Assembly: GCA_937948705.1 (NCBI GenBank)
Contig: CALECF010000047.1
Location: 1 to 55,107, forward strand
Reading direction: 5' to 3'
DNA from: an uncultured Anaerosolibacter sp.
Lineage (GTDB): Bacteria; Bacillota_A; Clostridia; Peptostreptococcales; Thermotaleaceae
DNA length: 55,107 nt
This document shows positions 34,834-44,579 of the stretch, piece by piece. How positions within the stretch are numbered: the first letter of the stretch is position 1; each line of letters starts with the position of its first letter. The notes beneath the pieces are model-generated. The model saw only the letters and a program-made list of their open reading frames with translations. It was not told the DNA's origin and made no database searches. A program made the position numbers and the translations under genes.

Positions 34834-36144
34834 TTATTCCTCATCTTGCAGACGGCCAACCATACCTTCTCCATGCAGTTCATCTAAACACACATGGAGA
34901 AGACGTCCTTCTACCTGTTTCTGTGTTTTGCAGAATACCCGAATATAGTTATCCGTCAGACCTTCGAAATACCCGCTTAATAGATCACTAGGCGTTTCAA
35001 AAAGGACAGATTTTGTTTTCCCAATAAATTTTTCATTATATTCGATTGTACTCTCCTGTGCCAGCTTCAATAACTTTTCGCTTCTCTTGTTTTTGATGTC
35101 ACTGGAAACCTGATTTTCATATTTTGCTGCCGGCGTGCCTTTTCTAGGAGAATACTTAAAAACATGAATCTGACTAAATCCTATTTCTTTTACAAAATGA
35201 TAAGTGTTGTCGAATTCTTCATCTGTCTCCCCTGGGAAACCAACCATGACATCTGTTGTTATAGATAAATCCGGCATATATCTTCTGAGACGTTCCACAA
35301 TTTTTCTATATTCTTCTGTCCTATATTTTCTATTCATTCTTTCTAAGGTCTCATCACATCCACTTTGCAATGATAAATGAAAGTGTGGACATACCTTTTC
35401 AAGCTTTGATATTTCTAGTATGAATTCTTCCGTGGCGACAGTGGGTTCAATTGAACTAAGACGAATACGTTCTATCCCATCGATTTTATGGACCTCACGG
35501 ATCACATCAAGTAATGAAGTACCCTCTACATCTTTACCATAGGATGCCACATGTATACCCGTAAGTACAACTTCCTTAAACTCATTTTTGGCCAATCGTT
35601 CCACTTCTTTTATAATGTCCTCAAGCCTTCTACTTCGGATAGGGCCCCGGGCGTACGGGATGATACAATATGTACAATATTGATTGCAGCCTTCTTGAAT
35701 CTTTAAAAATGCCCTGGTCTTTCCTTTGATTTCACCAATGGTCATCTCTTCAAATTCTTTGATTTGCATGATATCTTCGACAGCATTAATTTTTTCATTT
35801 TCTACTTGAATATTTTCTACGTAATCAACGATTTTATTTCGATCGTTTGTACCTAGAATGATATTCACCCCTTCAATGGAAAGCACTTCATCTGGAGAAG
35901 TTTGTGCATAGCAACCAACAACAGCGATGATTGCCTCGGGATTGATTTTTTTAGACCTTCGTATAAATTGTCTAGACTTCCGATCCCCTAAGTTTGTGAC
36001 CGTACATGTATTAACTACGTATATATCTGCCCTAGACTCACTATCCACAATTTCATAACCTGATTTTTGAAAAAGTTCTCCCATCGCTTCAGTTTCATAT
36101 TGATTCACCTTACATCCAAGGGTGTAAAATGCCACAGTTTTCAC
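34834..36144 (-). CDS. mtaB: tRNA (N6-threonylcarbamoyladenosine-37) methylthiotransferase MtaB
   Basis: A radical SAM enzyme converting t6A37 to ms2t6A37 in tRNAs reading ANN codons. The 436-residue protein has an N-terminal UPF0004 domain with three Cys ligands (TLGCKVNQYE, VNTCTVTN, VGCYAQ), the radical SAM motif CNQYCTYC, and a C-terminal TRAM domain (about 375-436). It starts at the base adjacent to the rsmE stop, an operon of tRNA and rRNA modification enzymes. Confidence 0.95.
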   Translation of the reverse strand: MKTVAFYTLGCKVNQYETEAMGELFQKSGYEIVDSESRADIYVVNTCTVTNLGDRKSRQFIRRSKKINPEAIIAVVGCYAQTSPDEVLSIEGVNIILGTNDRNKIVDYVENIQVENEKINAVEDIMQIKEFEEMTIGEIKGKTRAFLKIQEGCNQYCTYCIIPYARGPIRSRRLEDIIKEVERLAKNEFKEVVLTGIHVASYGKDVEGTSLLDVIREVHKIDGIERIRLSSIEPTVATEEFILEISKLEKVCPHFHLSLQSGCDETLERMNRKYRTEEYRKIVERLRRYMPDLSITTDVMVGFPGETDEEFDNTYHFVKEIGFSQIHVFKYSPRKGTPAAKYENQVSSDIKNKRSEKLLKLAQESTIEYNEKFIGKTKSVLFETPSDLLSGYFEGLTDNYIRVFCKTQKQVEGRLLHVCLDELHGEGMVGRLQDEE

Positions 36145-36903
36145 CTATATACCTCCTAAATCACCTAACTCATACATGAGTATGCTCAACGCCACAAATC
36201 CAGCGGTTTCTGTTCTCAAAATTCTCGGACCCAATGTAACAGGTACAATTCCTGCTTGCTTTGCCTCTTCAATCTCCCTTTCTCCGAATCCACCCTCAGG
36301 GCCAATGTAGATAGCAACCTTTTTTGCATTCACTCGTTGCCGCAAAACACCCTTAAGTCCTACTGCTGTTTCTTTTTCATAGGGAATCACTGCTAAGTCA
36401 AATTTGGGACCATTCTTTACGCTCTCAGAAAAAGCCACAGGAAGTGCAATTTGGGGAATGATTCCCCTTTTACTTTGCTTGGCTGCTTCATCAGCAATTT
36501 TCTGCCATCTTTCAACCTTCTTTTCTTCTGATTTTTGATCCTTAAGCTGGACAATCGTTCGCTCTGTAATGACGGGTACAATACGAGCAATGCCCAACTC
36601 TGTGCATTTCTGAATGATTACATCCATTTTGGCTGCCTTAGGTATTCCTTGGAAGAGTGTGATCTCAATGGGGGGTTCCGTTCTGCTGCTCCATTTTTCA
36701 ATCATACTTAGCTTTATTTCTTTTTTATCCATAGAATAAATTTCAGCAATATACTCCGTATTTTGACCATCACAAATCTCGACCCTATCTCCTTGTTTCA
36801 ACCGAAGAACCCTCTCGATGTGTTTTACATCGTCTTGGTCCACTATCATAATCTGCTGTAAATCTTCTACAATATTCTGCTTATCTACAAAAAATCTATT
36901 CAT
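36145..36903 (-). CDS. rsmE: 16S rRNA (uracil-1498-N3)-methyltransferase
   Basis: A SPOUT-class methyltransferase of 252 residues that modifies U1498 of 16S rRNA. An N-terminal PUA-like domain (MNRFFVDKQ to about residue 70) precedes the trefoil-knot domain with the SAM motif YIGPEGGFGEREIEEAK and LGPRILRTETA. I place the start at 36903, where the family begins MNRFF; an ATG three codons earlier is also possible. It overlaps the end of prmA in another frame. Confidence 0.95.
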   Translation of the reverse strand: MNRFFVDKQNIVEDLQQIMIVDQDDVKHIERVLRLKQGDRVEICDGQNTEYIAEIYSMDKKEIKLSMIEKWSSRTEPPIEITLFQGIPKAAKMDVIIQKCTELGIARIVPVITERTIVQLKDQKSEEKKVERWQKIADEAAKQSKRGIIPQIALPVAFSESVKNGPKFDLAVIPYEKETAVGLKGVLRQRVNAKKVAIYIGPEGGFGEREIEEAKQAGIVPVTLGPRILRTETAGFVALSILMYELGDLGGI

Positions 36904-37852
36904 ACTTTTCATCGCCCATAGGCATAGCTACAATAGCTACCCACTCGCCCATCTTTATAATATCTTCAACGCGAAACCCATTCTCTTTTAAGGCAGCCAA
37001 TACATGATCTACCTTATCTAAAATAATTCCAGAAGAAATGAATACGCTGCCTTCTTTCATAAACTGTTTTATTTGTGAAGATAAAATAATAACTACGTCA
37101 GCGATAATATTGGCAACTACCACATCAGCCTTTTCCTCAATTACCTCTACCAAATTACCTTTCCGAATATCCACGATGGAAGCAACATTGTTATCTATCA
37201 CATTCTTTTTAGATACTCGGATAGCCACTTCATCCAAATCCACACCGACTACCTTTTGGGCTCCCAATTTAGCTGCAGCCACCGATAAAATACCACTGCC
37301 ACAGCCTATATCCAAGACCGTACTATTAGGATTTACATATTTTTCTAAGTTTTGAATGCACATCATCGTTGTCTCATGGGTTCCCGTTCCAAATGCCATA
37401 CCAGGATCTAGCTCTAAAATGATCTCCCCTTCAGAGGCTTCATAATCTTCCCAAGTGGGTTTCACAACAACCTTTTCTCCAATTTTCTTAGGCTTATAGT
37501 ATTTCTTCCATGCGCTTTCCCAATCCTCTTCATAGACTTCCGTTGTTGTTACTTCTCCTAAGCCTTTATCTAGATTATAAAGGGGGATTTTCTCAACATT
37601 TTGCTTAATTAGTTCAATGATATCGATTAAGTCTTCACTTTCAGGAAGATACCCCTTCACAATAGCACCTTCATAAGTATTGGCTAAGAGCGCCTCATCC
37701 ATATAGTCCCAGTCGCCCAATCCCTTTTCTGTAAAAATCGGATCACTAGGATCTTCAATCACTACGCCACCTACGCCTACCTCATACAATATGTTGGCCA
37801 CTGCCTCAACAGCCTCTGTAGTCGTTTTAATCTTTACCTCAGTCCATTTCAT
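36896..37852 (-). CDS. prmA: Ribosomal protein uL11 methyltransferase
   Basis: A 318-residue SAM-dependent enzyme that trimethylates uL11 at several lysines. It has an N-terminal substrate-recognition domain (to about 120) and a Rossmann domain with VLDIGCGSGILSVAAAKLGA and the N-terminal-loop EDPGMAFGTGTHETT (as DPGMAFGTGTHET). The ATG at 37852 is set by GGAGG eight bases upstream. It opens the prmA-rsmE-mtaB run after the dnaJ terminator, and has its own predicted promoter. Confidence 0.96.
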   Translation of the reverse strand: MKWTEVKIKTTTEAVEAVANILYEVGVGGVVIEDPSDPIFTEKGLGDWDYMDEALLANTYEGAIVKGYLPESEDLIDIIELIKQNVEKIPLYNLDKGLGEVTTTEVYEEDWESAWKKYYKPKKIGEKVVVKPTWEDYEASEGEIILELDPGMAFGTGTHETTMMCIQNLEKYVNPNSTVLDIGCGSGILSVAAAKLGAQKVVGVDLDEVAIRVSKKNVIDNNVASIVDIRKGNLVEVIEEKADVVVANIIADVVIILSSQIKQFMKEGSVFISSGIILDKVDHVLAALKENGFRVEDIIKMGEWVAIVAMPMGDEKYE

Positions 37853-37893
37853 TGTGTAAACCTCCATTACTTCGACCTTTTTTCATGCATTTT

Positions 37894-37923
37894 ATTATAC
37901 CCTATTCATCCGCGGATTAGCAA
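37894..37923 (-). promoter_or_regulatory. Promoter of the prmA run with a palindrome in the spacer
   Basis: TTGCTA (37918-37923) and TATAAT (37894-37899) are 18 bases apart on the minus strand. The spacer contains the perfect palindrome ATCCGCGGAT (37908-37917), a possible binding site. Confidence 0.6.
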
Positions 37924-37982
37924 TATTTTCATATGCCAACTACCTTTTCCTTATTGAAACCCGTCCTTTTGTCAAGCTTACG

Positions 37983-38009
37983 TAAAAACACCCAGCCTAA
38001 ACTGGGTGT
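37983..38009 (-). terminator. Terminator after dnaJ
   Basis: ACACCCAG and CTGGGTGT pair on the minus strand and are followed by TTTTT, six bases past the dnaJ stop. Confidence 0.9.
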
Positions 38010-38014
38010 CCATC

Positions 38015-39148
38015 CTATATTCCGAAAACATCCTTTACCTTGTCAAAAAAGGATTTCCTTTGTTCATGGACATCCTCGCCCATTTGATCTGCAAATTGTC
38101 TCAACAATTCCTTTTGCTTATCATTTAGCCTCTTTGGTACCTCTACAACCACCTTTACATAGTGGTCTCCCCTTCCAGGGCCTCTCAAGTTCGGAATGCC
38201 TTTACCCTTTAGCCTAAAGATCGTTCCACTTTGGGTACCCTCAGGAATTTTATACTTCACTTTTCCGTCAAGGGTTGGAACTACAAATTCATCTCCCAAA
38301 GCAGCCTGTACAATAGTTATAGGTATCTCGCAGATGACATCATTACCATCTCTTTGAAAAATTTCATGAGGTCGAACTCGAATCACGATATATAGATCAC
38401 CCGTCGGGCCACCTTTTACACCGGGTTCACCTTCACCCCTTAGAGGAATAACAGAACCAGTATCAACGCCCGCAGGAATTTTAAGATGGATTTTTCGATC
38501 CTTCCTGACTTTTCCCGCACCTTTACATGTATCACAGGTTTGTTCAATGATCGTCCCCTCACCATGACATGTATCACAGGTCTTTACGTTTACGAATTGG
38601 CCTAGGGGCGTTCTTTGGGCATACCTGACTTCGCCAGCGCCTTTGCACTGTGGGCAGGTTTTCTTATCTGTGCCCGCTTTTGCTCCCGTCCCATGGCAGA
38701 CATCACAATTCTCATGACGGTTAATACTAATATCCTTATCTACACCAAAAGCTGCCTCTTCAAAGCTAATTGTATACTCGTATTTTAAATCCGCACCTTT
38801 TTGGGGACCGTTTCGTCTCCTACCTGAGCCCCCGCCAAACATGTCAAAGATATCTCCAAATATATCATCAAAGCCTCCGAAGCCTGATCCCGAGAAGCCT
38901 TCAAAACCACCCTGGCCATTGCCACCTACACCAGCATGACCAAATTGATCATACCGCGCCTTCTTACTGGCATCACTTAACACCTCATAGGCTTCATTGG
39001 CTTCTTTAAATTTTTCTTCTGCCTCTTTGTTTCCCGGATTTCTGTCAGGATGATGTTGCATTGCCATCTTTCGATAGGCTTTCTTGATCGCAGCTTCATC
39101 AGCGCCTCTGTCTACACCAAGAACCTCATAATAGTCCCTCTTGCTCAT
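38015..39148 (-). CDS. dnaJ: Chaperone DnaJ (Hsp40)
   Basis: Co-chaperone that delivers clients to DnaK and stimulates its ATPase. The 377-residue type I protein has the J-domain with HPD (QHHPDRNPG), a Gly/Phe-rich region (about 70-110), four CxxCxGxG zinc repeats ([32 protein letters not shown]; about 145-210) and the two C-terminal substrate domains. It is the last gene of the hrcA heat-shock operon. Confidence 0.98.
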   Translation of the reverse strand: MSKRDYYEVLGVDRGADEAAIKKAYRKMAMQHHPDRNPGNKEAEEKFKEANEAYEVLSDASKKARYDQFGHAGVGGNGQGGFEGFSGSGFGGFDDIFGDIFDMFGGGSGRRRNGPQKGADLKYEYTISFEEAAFGVDKDISINRHENCDVCHGTGAKAGTDKKTCPQCKGAGEVRYAQRTPLGQFVNVKTCDTCHGEGTIIEQTCDTCKGAGKVRKDRKIHLKIPAGVDTGSVIPLRGEGEPGVKGGPTGDLYIVIRVRPHEIFQRDGNDVICEIPITIVQAALGDEFVVPTLDGKVKYKIPEGTQSGTIFRLKGKGIPNLRGPGRGDHYVKVVVEVPKRLNDKQKELLRQFADQMGEDVHEQRKSFFDKVKDVFGI

Positions 39149-39247
39149 CCACTCACCGCCTTTCCTTCACAGGTTTTGTGAGAACCCCACAAACACTATC
39201 CATTATATGAAATCTATACACAATATGCAAGCTTCCTTCACAATTAC

Positions 39248-39268
39248 AAGGCACCCAAAGGGTGCCTT
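39248..39268 (-). terminator. Weak attenuator between dnaK and dnaJ
   Basis: AAGGCACCC and GGGTGCCTT form a stable nine-base stem with a three-base loop but no T-run follows. It may reduce rather than end transcription, giving less dnaJ than dnaK message. Confidence 0.5.
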
Positions 39269-39276
39269 CATTTCTA

Positions 39277-41118
39277 TTATTTGTCTTCATCCATTACTTC
39301 ATAATCTGCATCCACTACATTATCATCCTTTGGTCTACTATCTCCTGAATCTCCTGTTCCTTGCGCCTCACCCTGTTGCGCTGCCTCCTGCTCATACATT
39401 TTTTGAGCAATCACATGGAATGCATTCGTCAGTTGTTCTGTTTGATTCTTAATTTCCTCAATATTATCACCCTCGAGGGATTTCTTTAATTTCGCTAACT
39501 CTTCTTCTACCTTTTCTTTGTCTGCAGCGGCAATCTTATCGCCAACTTCCTTTAAGCCTTTTTCAGCTTCATAAGCCATAGAGTCCGCTCTGTTTCTGAT
39601 CTCGATCGCTTCTTTCTTTTGCTTATCTTGCTCAGCAAACTGCTCTGCCTCTTTTACTTTTCTTTGAATTTCTTCATCAGATAAGTTTGTGGATGCTGTA
39701 ATTGCAATCTTTTGTTCTTTTCCAGTACCCTTATCCTTTGCACTTACATGAACAATACCATTTGCATCAATATCAAAGGTAACCTCAATTTGAGGAATTC
39801 CCCTTTGAGCTGGTAAAATACCACCCAATTGGAATCTACCCAATGTAATATTATCCGTAGCCATTTGTCGCTCACCTTGCAGCACATGAATGTCCACAGC
39901 CGTTTGATTGTCCGCAGCCGTTGAGAATACCTGACTCTTTCTTGTAGGAATCGTCGTATTTCTTTCAATCAGCTTTGTAAACACACCACCTAAGGTTTCA
40001 ATTCCTAGAGAAAGCGGTGTTACGTCTAATAATAATACGTCTTTTACTTCTCCAGTCAACACTCCAGCTTGAACTGCTGCTCCAATAGCAACACACTCAT
40101 CAGGATTTACACCTTTATGAGGATCTTTACCTGTTAATTTCTTTACAGCTTCCTGTACAGCTGGGATTCTTGTTGATCCACCCACAAGAATCACCTTATG
40201 GATATCTGCTGCCGTTAGGTTTGCATCAGAGAGTGCTTTTCTTGCTGGCCCCATGGTAGCCTCCACCAGGTGAGCTGTTAATTGATCAAACTTCGCCCTT
40301 GTTAAATCCATGTTTAAGTGTAGTGGACCTGCAGCAGTCGCTGTAATAAAAGGCAAATTCATATTTGTTGTTTGAGTACTTGACAGTTCCTTTTTCGCCT
40401 TCTCAGCAGCTTCTTTTAATCTCTGTAAAGACATTTTATCTTGTCTTAAATCAATGCCATTCTCCTTTTTAAAGGATTCAGCTAAGTAATCAATGACAAC
40501 CTGGTCAAAATCATCACCACCAAGATGGTTATTCCCATTGGTAGCCAATACTTCAAATACGCCATCGCCTAATTCTAGGATGGACACGTCAAATGTACCA
40601 CCGCCAAGGTCAAATACCATAATTTTATGGTGACTTGTATCCTTATCCAAACCATAGGCTAAGGATGCAGCAGTGGGCTCGTTAATGATTCTTTTTACTT
40701 CCAGTCCTGCTATTTTACCAGCATCCTTCGTTGCCTGTCTCTGGCTATCTGTGAAATATGCTGGAACTGTGATGACTGCCTCTGTAACCTTTTCTCCAAG
40801 ATATGCTTCTGCATCAGCCTTTAATTTCATTAGAATCATTGAAGAAATTTCCTGAGGTGAATATGCTTTACCATCTATTTCTTCCTTATGATCCGTACCC
40901 ATATGTCTTTTTATAGACATAATCGTTCTATCAGGATTTGTCACAGCTTGTCTTTTTGCTGTCTCTCCAACAAGTCTCTCACCATTTTTAGCAAATGCAA
41001 CAATAGAAGGTGTTGTTCTATTTCCCTCTGCATTTGGAATAACAACTGGCTCACCGCCCTCTAATACCGAAACGCATGAGTTCGTTGTACCTAAATCAAT
41101 GCCAATTACCTTACTCAT
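39277..41118 (-). CDS. dnaK: Chaperone DnaK (Hsp70)
   Basis: Central Hsp70, 613 residues. The nucleotide-binding domain starts [18 protein letters not shown] and includes [15 protein letters not shown] and [11 protein letters not shown]; the linker is [15 protein letters not shown]; the substrate-binding domain follows to about 540, and the acidic tail ends [13 protein letters not shown]. The gene sits between grpE and dnaJ. Confidence 0.99.
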   Translation of the reverse strand: MSKVIGIDLGTTNSCVSVLEGGEPVVIPNAEGNRTTPSIVAFAKNGERLVGETAKRQAVTNPDRTIMSIKRHMGTDHKEEIDGKAYSPQEISSMILMKLKADAEAYLGEKVTEAVITVPAYFTDSQRQATKDAGKIAGLEVKRIINEPTAASLAYGLDKDTSHHKIMVFDLGGGTFDVSILELGDGVFEVLATNGNNHLGGDDFDQVVIDYLAESFKKENGIDLRQDKMSLQRLKEAAEKAKKELSSTQTTNMNLPFITATAAGPLHLNMDLTRAKFDQLTAHLVEATMGPARKALSDANLTAADIHKVILVGGSTRIPAVQEAVKKLTGKDPHKGVNPDECVAIGAAVQAGVLTGEVKDVLLLDVTPLSLGIETLGGVFTKLIERNTTIPTRKSQVFSTAADNQTAVDIHVLQGERQMATDNITLGRFQLGGILPAQRGIPQIEVTFDIDANGIVHVSAKDKGTGKEQKIAITASTNLSDEEIQRKVKEAEQFAEQDKQKKEAIEIRNRADSMAYEAEKGLKEVGDKIAAADKEKVEEELAKLKKSLEGDNIEEIKNQTEQLTNAFHVIAQKMYEQEAAQQGEAQGTGDSGDSRPKDDNVVDADYEVMDEDK

Positions 41119-41159
41119 ATTACAAGTTCCTCCTTTAATATATTAAAAAGTTTTTGTTG

Positions 41160-41744
41160 TTAATTGGATACCTTTACCATACTTGCACGGATTACTTTCC
41201 CATTTAATGTATATCCTTTTTGAAATACATCAATTACTCGATTCGATTTATACGTTTCATGGTCTTCCTGCATGACAGCGTGGTGTAGGTTCGGGTCAAA
41301 TTCTTCACCCGTTGCTTGAATTTCCTCTACTCCATGCTTTTTAAGGATCTCCTTGAATTGTTTTATGACCATTTCCACACCCTTGGCGATGACATCACTT
41401 GCCATGGACTCTTCATTGGTAGAGCTATAGGCTCGTTCTAGATTATCTAGTATTGGCAATAAATCAGTAATCATTTTTTCATTGCCAAACTGATATACAT
41501 CGGCCTTCTCTTTCTCTACTCTCTTTTTAAAGTTTTGAAAATCTGCATTTAGGCGCATAAAACGGTTGTTTAAGTCGTTTATTTCTTCTTCTTTTTGGGT
41601 GAGCAAATCGGACATTTGATCATTCTGCTGGTCTTGAGCTTGTTCTTCAAGTTCTTGTACTTGGGCTTGAAGATCACTATCCGCAGTCTCATCCACATCA
41701 TTTACAACCTTATTTTCCATATCATCTCTTGTTCTTTTCAACAT
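41160..41744 (-). CDS. grpE: DnaK nucleotide-exchange factor GrpE
   Basis: A homodimeric exchange factor that releases ADP from DnaK. The 194-residue protein has an acidic, Gln-rich N-terminal part, a long coiled coil (about 35-100) and the C-terminal beta domain with GVEEIQATGEEFDPNLHHAV and VIRASMVKVS. The start is not firm: ATG 41744, TTG 41741 and an internal ATG at about 41720 are possible; GTAGG upstream favours 41744. Confidence 0.94.
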   Translation of the reverse strand: MLKRTRDDMENKVVNDVDETADSDLQAQVQELEEQAQDQQNDQMSDLLTQKEEEINDLNNRFMRLNADFQNFKKRVEKEKADVYQFGNEKMITDLLPILDNLERAYSSTNEESMASDVIAKGVEMVIKQFKEILKKHGVEEIQATGEEFDPNLHHAVMQEDHETYKSNRVIDVFQKGYTLNGKVIRASMVKVSN

Positions 41745-41771
41745 TACCACCTACCCTAATATATATTATCA

Positions 41772-43295
41772 TTACACATTTTTACCTTTTATGATCACAT
41801 TTATCTTCAAAATTGCTTCTGCAATTTCACAAGCTGTTCTTAAAGCAGTAATTTTTACCCAAGAGGGATCAACAATCCCATGGATAAATAAGTCCTTTAT
41901 TTCTCCACTTTCACAATCTATTCCAATATGCGGGCTTTTGTTATCCCTACATTGCTGTATCGCAATTTCTAGCTTTTCCAGGGGATTATATCCTGCGTTA
42001 TCTATCATGTGATGTATTGGCCTCTTGAGACCATCAATCACGCAATCAATACCATACTTGGCTGTGCCAGGGACTCGATTTCTTAGTGTTTCTAAATGTA
42101 CTGCACAAGCCAGTTCTATAGCCCCACCACCAGTTACAATGCCATGCTTACTAGCAGCCTGCAAGGCAGATGCAGCATCTTTGGCTACTCTTTCCCTTTC
42201 CCTTACCACAGGGCCTGTAGAAGCACTAATGATGATTTTAACCATAGGCTCACCTAGGCTTTCAGCAATTTTAATATGCTCTAACTGTGGATCATAGTCA
42301 ATGATCCCTGCATACCCGCAGTATTTTTCCAGTTCATCCAATTGTTTATTCAAAATATTTTTTTTGATGGGTGTTGTACCAGTATACCTAGCAAGCTCTA
42401 GCAGTTGTTCATTTAGTATACTGTGGACAACCATGATCCCTGCATCCATTAAAGCCTGTTCACCATACTCATCGACACTGCGATCTATAAAAATCGCATT
42501 TACCTTCATTTCAATAATCTTCTCTATCCATTTTTCAAACTGTCTACGGTTCTCTATATACTGATTAAATCCATTCTCTGTGTTCAGAAGTTCTTCCCCC
42601 AGTTCTTCCGGTTGAAGACTATCATCTATAATGAATACTTTTGCCTTTTCAAGATGAAAGTAATTTTGATGGTTCAATGGTTTTCTATCAATAAGGATTC
42701 CCTTCAAAATTTCATTTTCAGTACCTTCAATGGCGACAATATGATCACCGAAATGGTAACCTTTTACTTTCATTTTATCTGGATGAATCATTTGGGCACC
42801 TTTGTAAACCAAGTCAACAATTTCATGATTCCCTCTACCAGCGACCCATGCCACAGACCTAAGTAATCCTTGATTGCCCTCATCTATTGGTATAGAGACA
42901 GATTCAATATATTCTATTGCTTCAGATATACCTATCTTAATGCCTTCAATTAGCTTATGTACAGATACACCCCGCTGAATATGATAGACCGTAGAATCAA
43001 TAATGGCTCCTGCTATAATTGTCATGGTCGTTGTTCCATCACCTGCTTGACATTGTTGGGCATATGCTGCATTTACCATCATCAATGCAGCTGGATGGGT
43101 GACGTCCATTTCCATAAGAATAGTTACACCATCATTGGTTACAATGAATTGTCCCTGCTCATCTACGATCATGCAATCCATTCCCTTTGGTCCAATGGTT
43201 CCTTCTACAGCGGATACCACCGCTTTAATAGCTTGAACATTATTGTCCAGGGCTGTACTTCTCTCTCTTTTATTCTCCCCATCGGCATTTTTCAT
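41772..43295 (-). CDS. Group III (archaeal-like) bacterial chaperonin
   Basis: A 507-residue cpn60/TCP-1 chaperonin, more like archaeal thermosomes than GroEL. It has TIGPKGMDCM, NDGVTI and the ATPase motif GDGTTTMT (about residues 33-92), a central apical domain, and a C-terminal equatorial half with GIVTGGGAIELACAVHLE, HIGIDCESGEI and HGIVDPSWVKITALRTA. The catalytic Asp is likely in VAKDAASALQAA. Group II-type rings need no GroES. Such genes are known in some Firmicutes in the dnaK operon, as here between hrcA and grpE. The ATG at 43295 was chosen; a TTG two codons earlier fits the AGGGG site better. Confidence 0.93.
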   Translation of the reverse strand: MKNADGENKRERSTALDNNVQAIKAVVSAVEGTIGPKGMDCMIVDEQGQFIVTNDGVTILMEMDVTHPAALMMVNAAYAQQCQAGDGTTTMTIIAGAIIDSTVYHIQRGVSVHKLIEGIKIGISEAIEYIESVSIPIDEGNQGLLRSVAWVAGRGNHEIVDLVYKGAQMIHPDKMKVKGYHFGDHIVAIEGTENEILKGILIDRKPLNHQNYFHLEKAKVFIIDDSLQPEELGEELLNTENGFNQYIENRRQFEKWIEKIIEMKVNAIFIDRSVDEYGEQALMDAGIMVVHSILNEQLLELARYTGTTPIKKNILNKQLDELEKYCGYAGIIDYDPQLEHIKIAESLGEPMVKIIISASTGPVVRERERVAKDAASALQAASKHGIVTGGGAIELACAVHLETLRNRVPGTAKYGIDCVIDGLKRPIHHMIDNAGYNPLEKLEIAIQQCRDNKSPHIGIDCESGEIKDLFIHGIVDPSWVKITALRTACEIAEAILKINVIIKGKNV

Positions 43296-43375
43296 ATACA
43301 AAGCACTTACCCCTCTCAACGAACTGAATCATTTGTTTCCTGTGATCCTCTCTTTTATTTAGAGAAAGAGCATAT

Positions 43376-43417
43376 ACAATCGTGCAGAACCGATATTTAT
43401 GAGGTTTGCACGATTGT
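43376..43417 (-). other. Stable hairpin between hrcA and the chaperonin gene
   Basis: ACAATCGTGCA (43376-43386) pairs with TGCACGATTGT (43407-43417) and an inner AACC/GGTT extends the stem. No T-run follows. It lies just past the hrcA stop and could mark an RNA-processing or stabilising site, as between hrcA and grpE in Bacillus. Attenuation is an alternative. Confidence 0.65.
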
Positions 43418-43421
43418 CTCT

Positions 43422-44456
43422 TTATTTAGATATGTTATCTTTTAGTATATTGGTTAAGTTCTTTGTTACAAAGTCAACCACGGAAATAATGTTTTCATAG
43501 TCCATACGGGTAGGCCCAATGACCCCTATTTTTCCTACTACCTTGCCATTTAGCTTATAGGTTGCAGTAATCAAGCTCGATTCCTTCATCTCCTGATACT
43601 TATTCTCTTTACCAATGATAATATTTACTTCATCGTTGGAATTCAACAGCATATCGGCTAGCACTTCCTTATGTTCCATCATAGACATAAATTCCCTAGC
43701 CTTTTCAATATTATGATATTCTGGCAACTGTAGTATATTGGTCAAGCCATCCAAATAAATCTTCACATCTTCCATATCCTCTAAGGTGGAAATCAGTACG
43801 GGCATTACATAGTCAATCATGGAATGGAATGATTGCATTTCATTCTTAATGCCCTGGATGACCATATTGTCAATTTCACCGATGGTGAGACCCTGTAATT
43901 TATAGTTTAATAGCTTAGATATTTGCACCAGTTCATCCATTGTAAAATTCTGTGTGCTTCTCAGGACAGCATTCTTCACGGTACCTGACTCTGTCACCAT
44001 TACCAACAACATCTTTTGGGCATCAATGGGTACCAACTGCACATGCTTTAGCCTACTGTTCTTAAATTGAGGAGACAATACCACGGAGGTCAACTTTGTC
44101 ACTTGGGACAAAATTTTCGATGCGTAGGAAACAAAATGTTCTACTTCACCAATCTTCTGAACAAATGCATTTTTAATTGCCTCCTTCTGAAGCTGCTCAA
44201 GTTTATTGATAATCATTAACTGATCTACGTATAAACGATATCCTTTGTCAGAGGGGACTCTACCTGCTGAAGTGTGGGGTTGTTCTAAATATCCCATTTC
44301 TTCAAGATCCGCCATTTCATTTCTTATGGTGGCTGAACTAATTCCCAAATCATATTTCTTTGCAACCGTCCTCGAGCCTACAGGTTCAGCTGTGGATATA
44401 AAGTCTCTAATAATTGCCTGCAGCACTCTTAACTTTCTATCTCCCAGCGTCATCAT
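43422..44456 (-). CDS. hrcA: Heat-inducible transcription repressor HrcA
   Basis: Repressor of heat-shock operons that binds CIRCE. The 344-residue protein has an N-terminal winged helix (about 1-90, with AKKYDLGISSATIRNEMADLE and a SAGRVPSDKGYR signature), an inserted GAF-like dimerisation domain and a C-terminal part ending in VVDFVTKNLTNIL. I take the ATG at 44456 because AGGAG lies between it and the CIRCE. It is the first gene of its own regulon, thus autoregulated. Confidence 0.97.
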   Translation of the reverse strand: MMTLGDRKLRVLQAIIRDFISTAEPVGSRTVAKKYDLGISSATIRNEMADLEEMGYLEQPHTSAGRVPSDKGYRLYVDQLMIINKLEQLQKEAIKNAFVQKIGEVEHFVSYASKILSQVTKLTSVVLSPQFKNSRLKHVQLVPIDAQKMLLVMVTESGTVKNAVLRSTQNFTMDELVQISKLLNYKLQGLTIGEIDNMVIQGIKNEMQSFHSMIDYVMPVLISTLEDMEDVKIYLDGLTNILQLPEYHNIEKAREFMSMMEHKEVLADMLLNSNDEVNIIIGKENKYQEMKESSLITATYKLNGKVVGKIGVIGPTRMDYENIISVVDFVTKNLTNILKDNISK

Positions 44457-44470
44457 ATCACTCCTATTTG

Positions 44471-44497
44471 TTAGCACTCTCTCTCGTTGAGTGCTAA
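44471..44497 (-). promoter_or_regulatory. CIRCE operator (HrcA binding site)
   Basis: TTAGCACTC, nine bases, GAGTGCTAA: a perfect CIRCE inverted repeat. It lies between the -10 box and the hrcA ribosome site, so HrcA binding would block the whole operon, including the chaperonin, grpE, dnaK and dnaJ. Confidence 0.98.
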
Positions 44498-44511
44498 GTT
44501 ATTATGATTTT

Positions 44512-44540
44512 AAATTATCACTAAAGAAATATTTTGTCAA
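44512..44540 (-). promoter_or_regulatory. Sigma-A promoter of the hrcA operon
   Basis: TTGACA (44535-44540) and TAATTT (44512-44517) are 17 bases apart on the minus strand, directly upstream of the CIRCE operator. Confidence 0.85.
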
Positions 44541-44579
44541 GACTCATTTCATACTTTTGTGCTCTCTTTTTCATCAATT

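Noticed and set aside
42957..43445. 162-codon open frame on the plus strand.
   Set aside because: It is antisense to the chaperonin gene and the hrcA end, has an implausible composition and no ribosome site.
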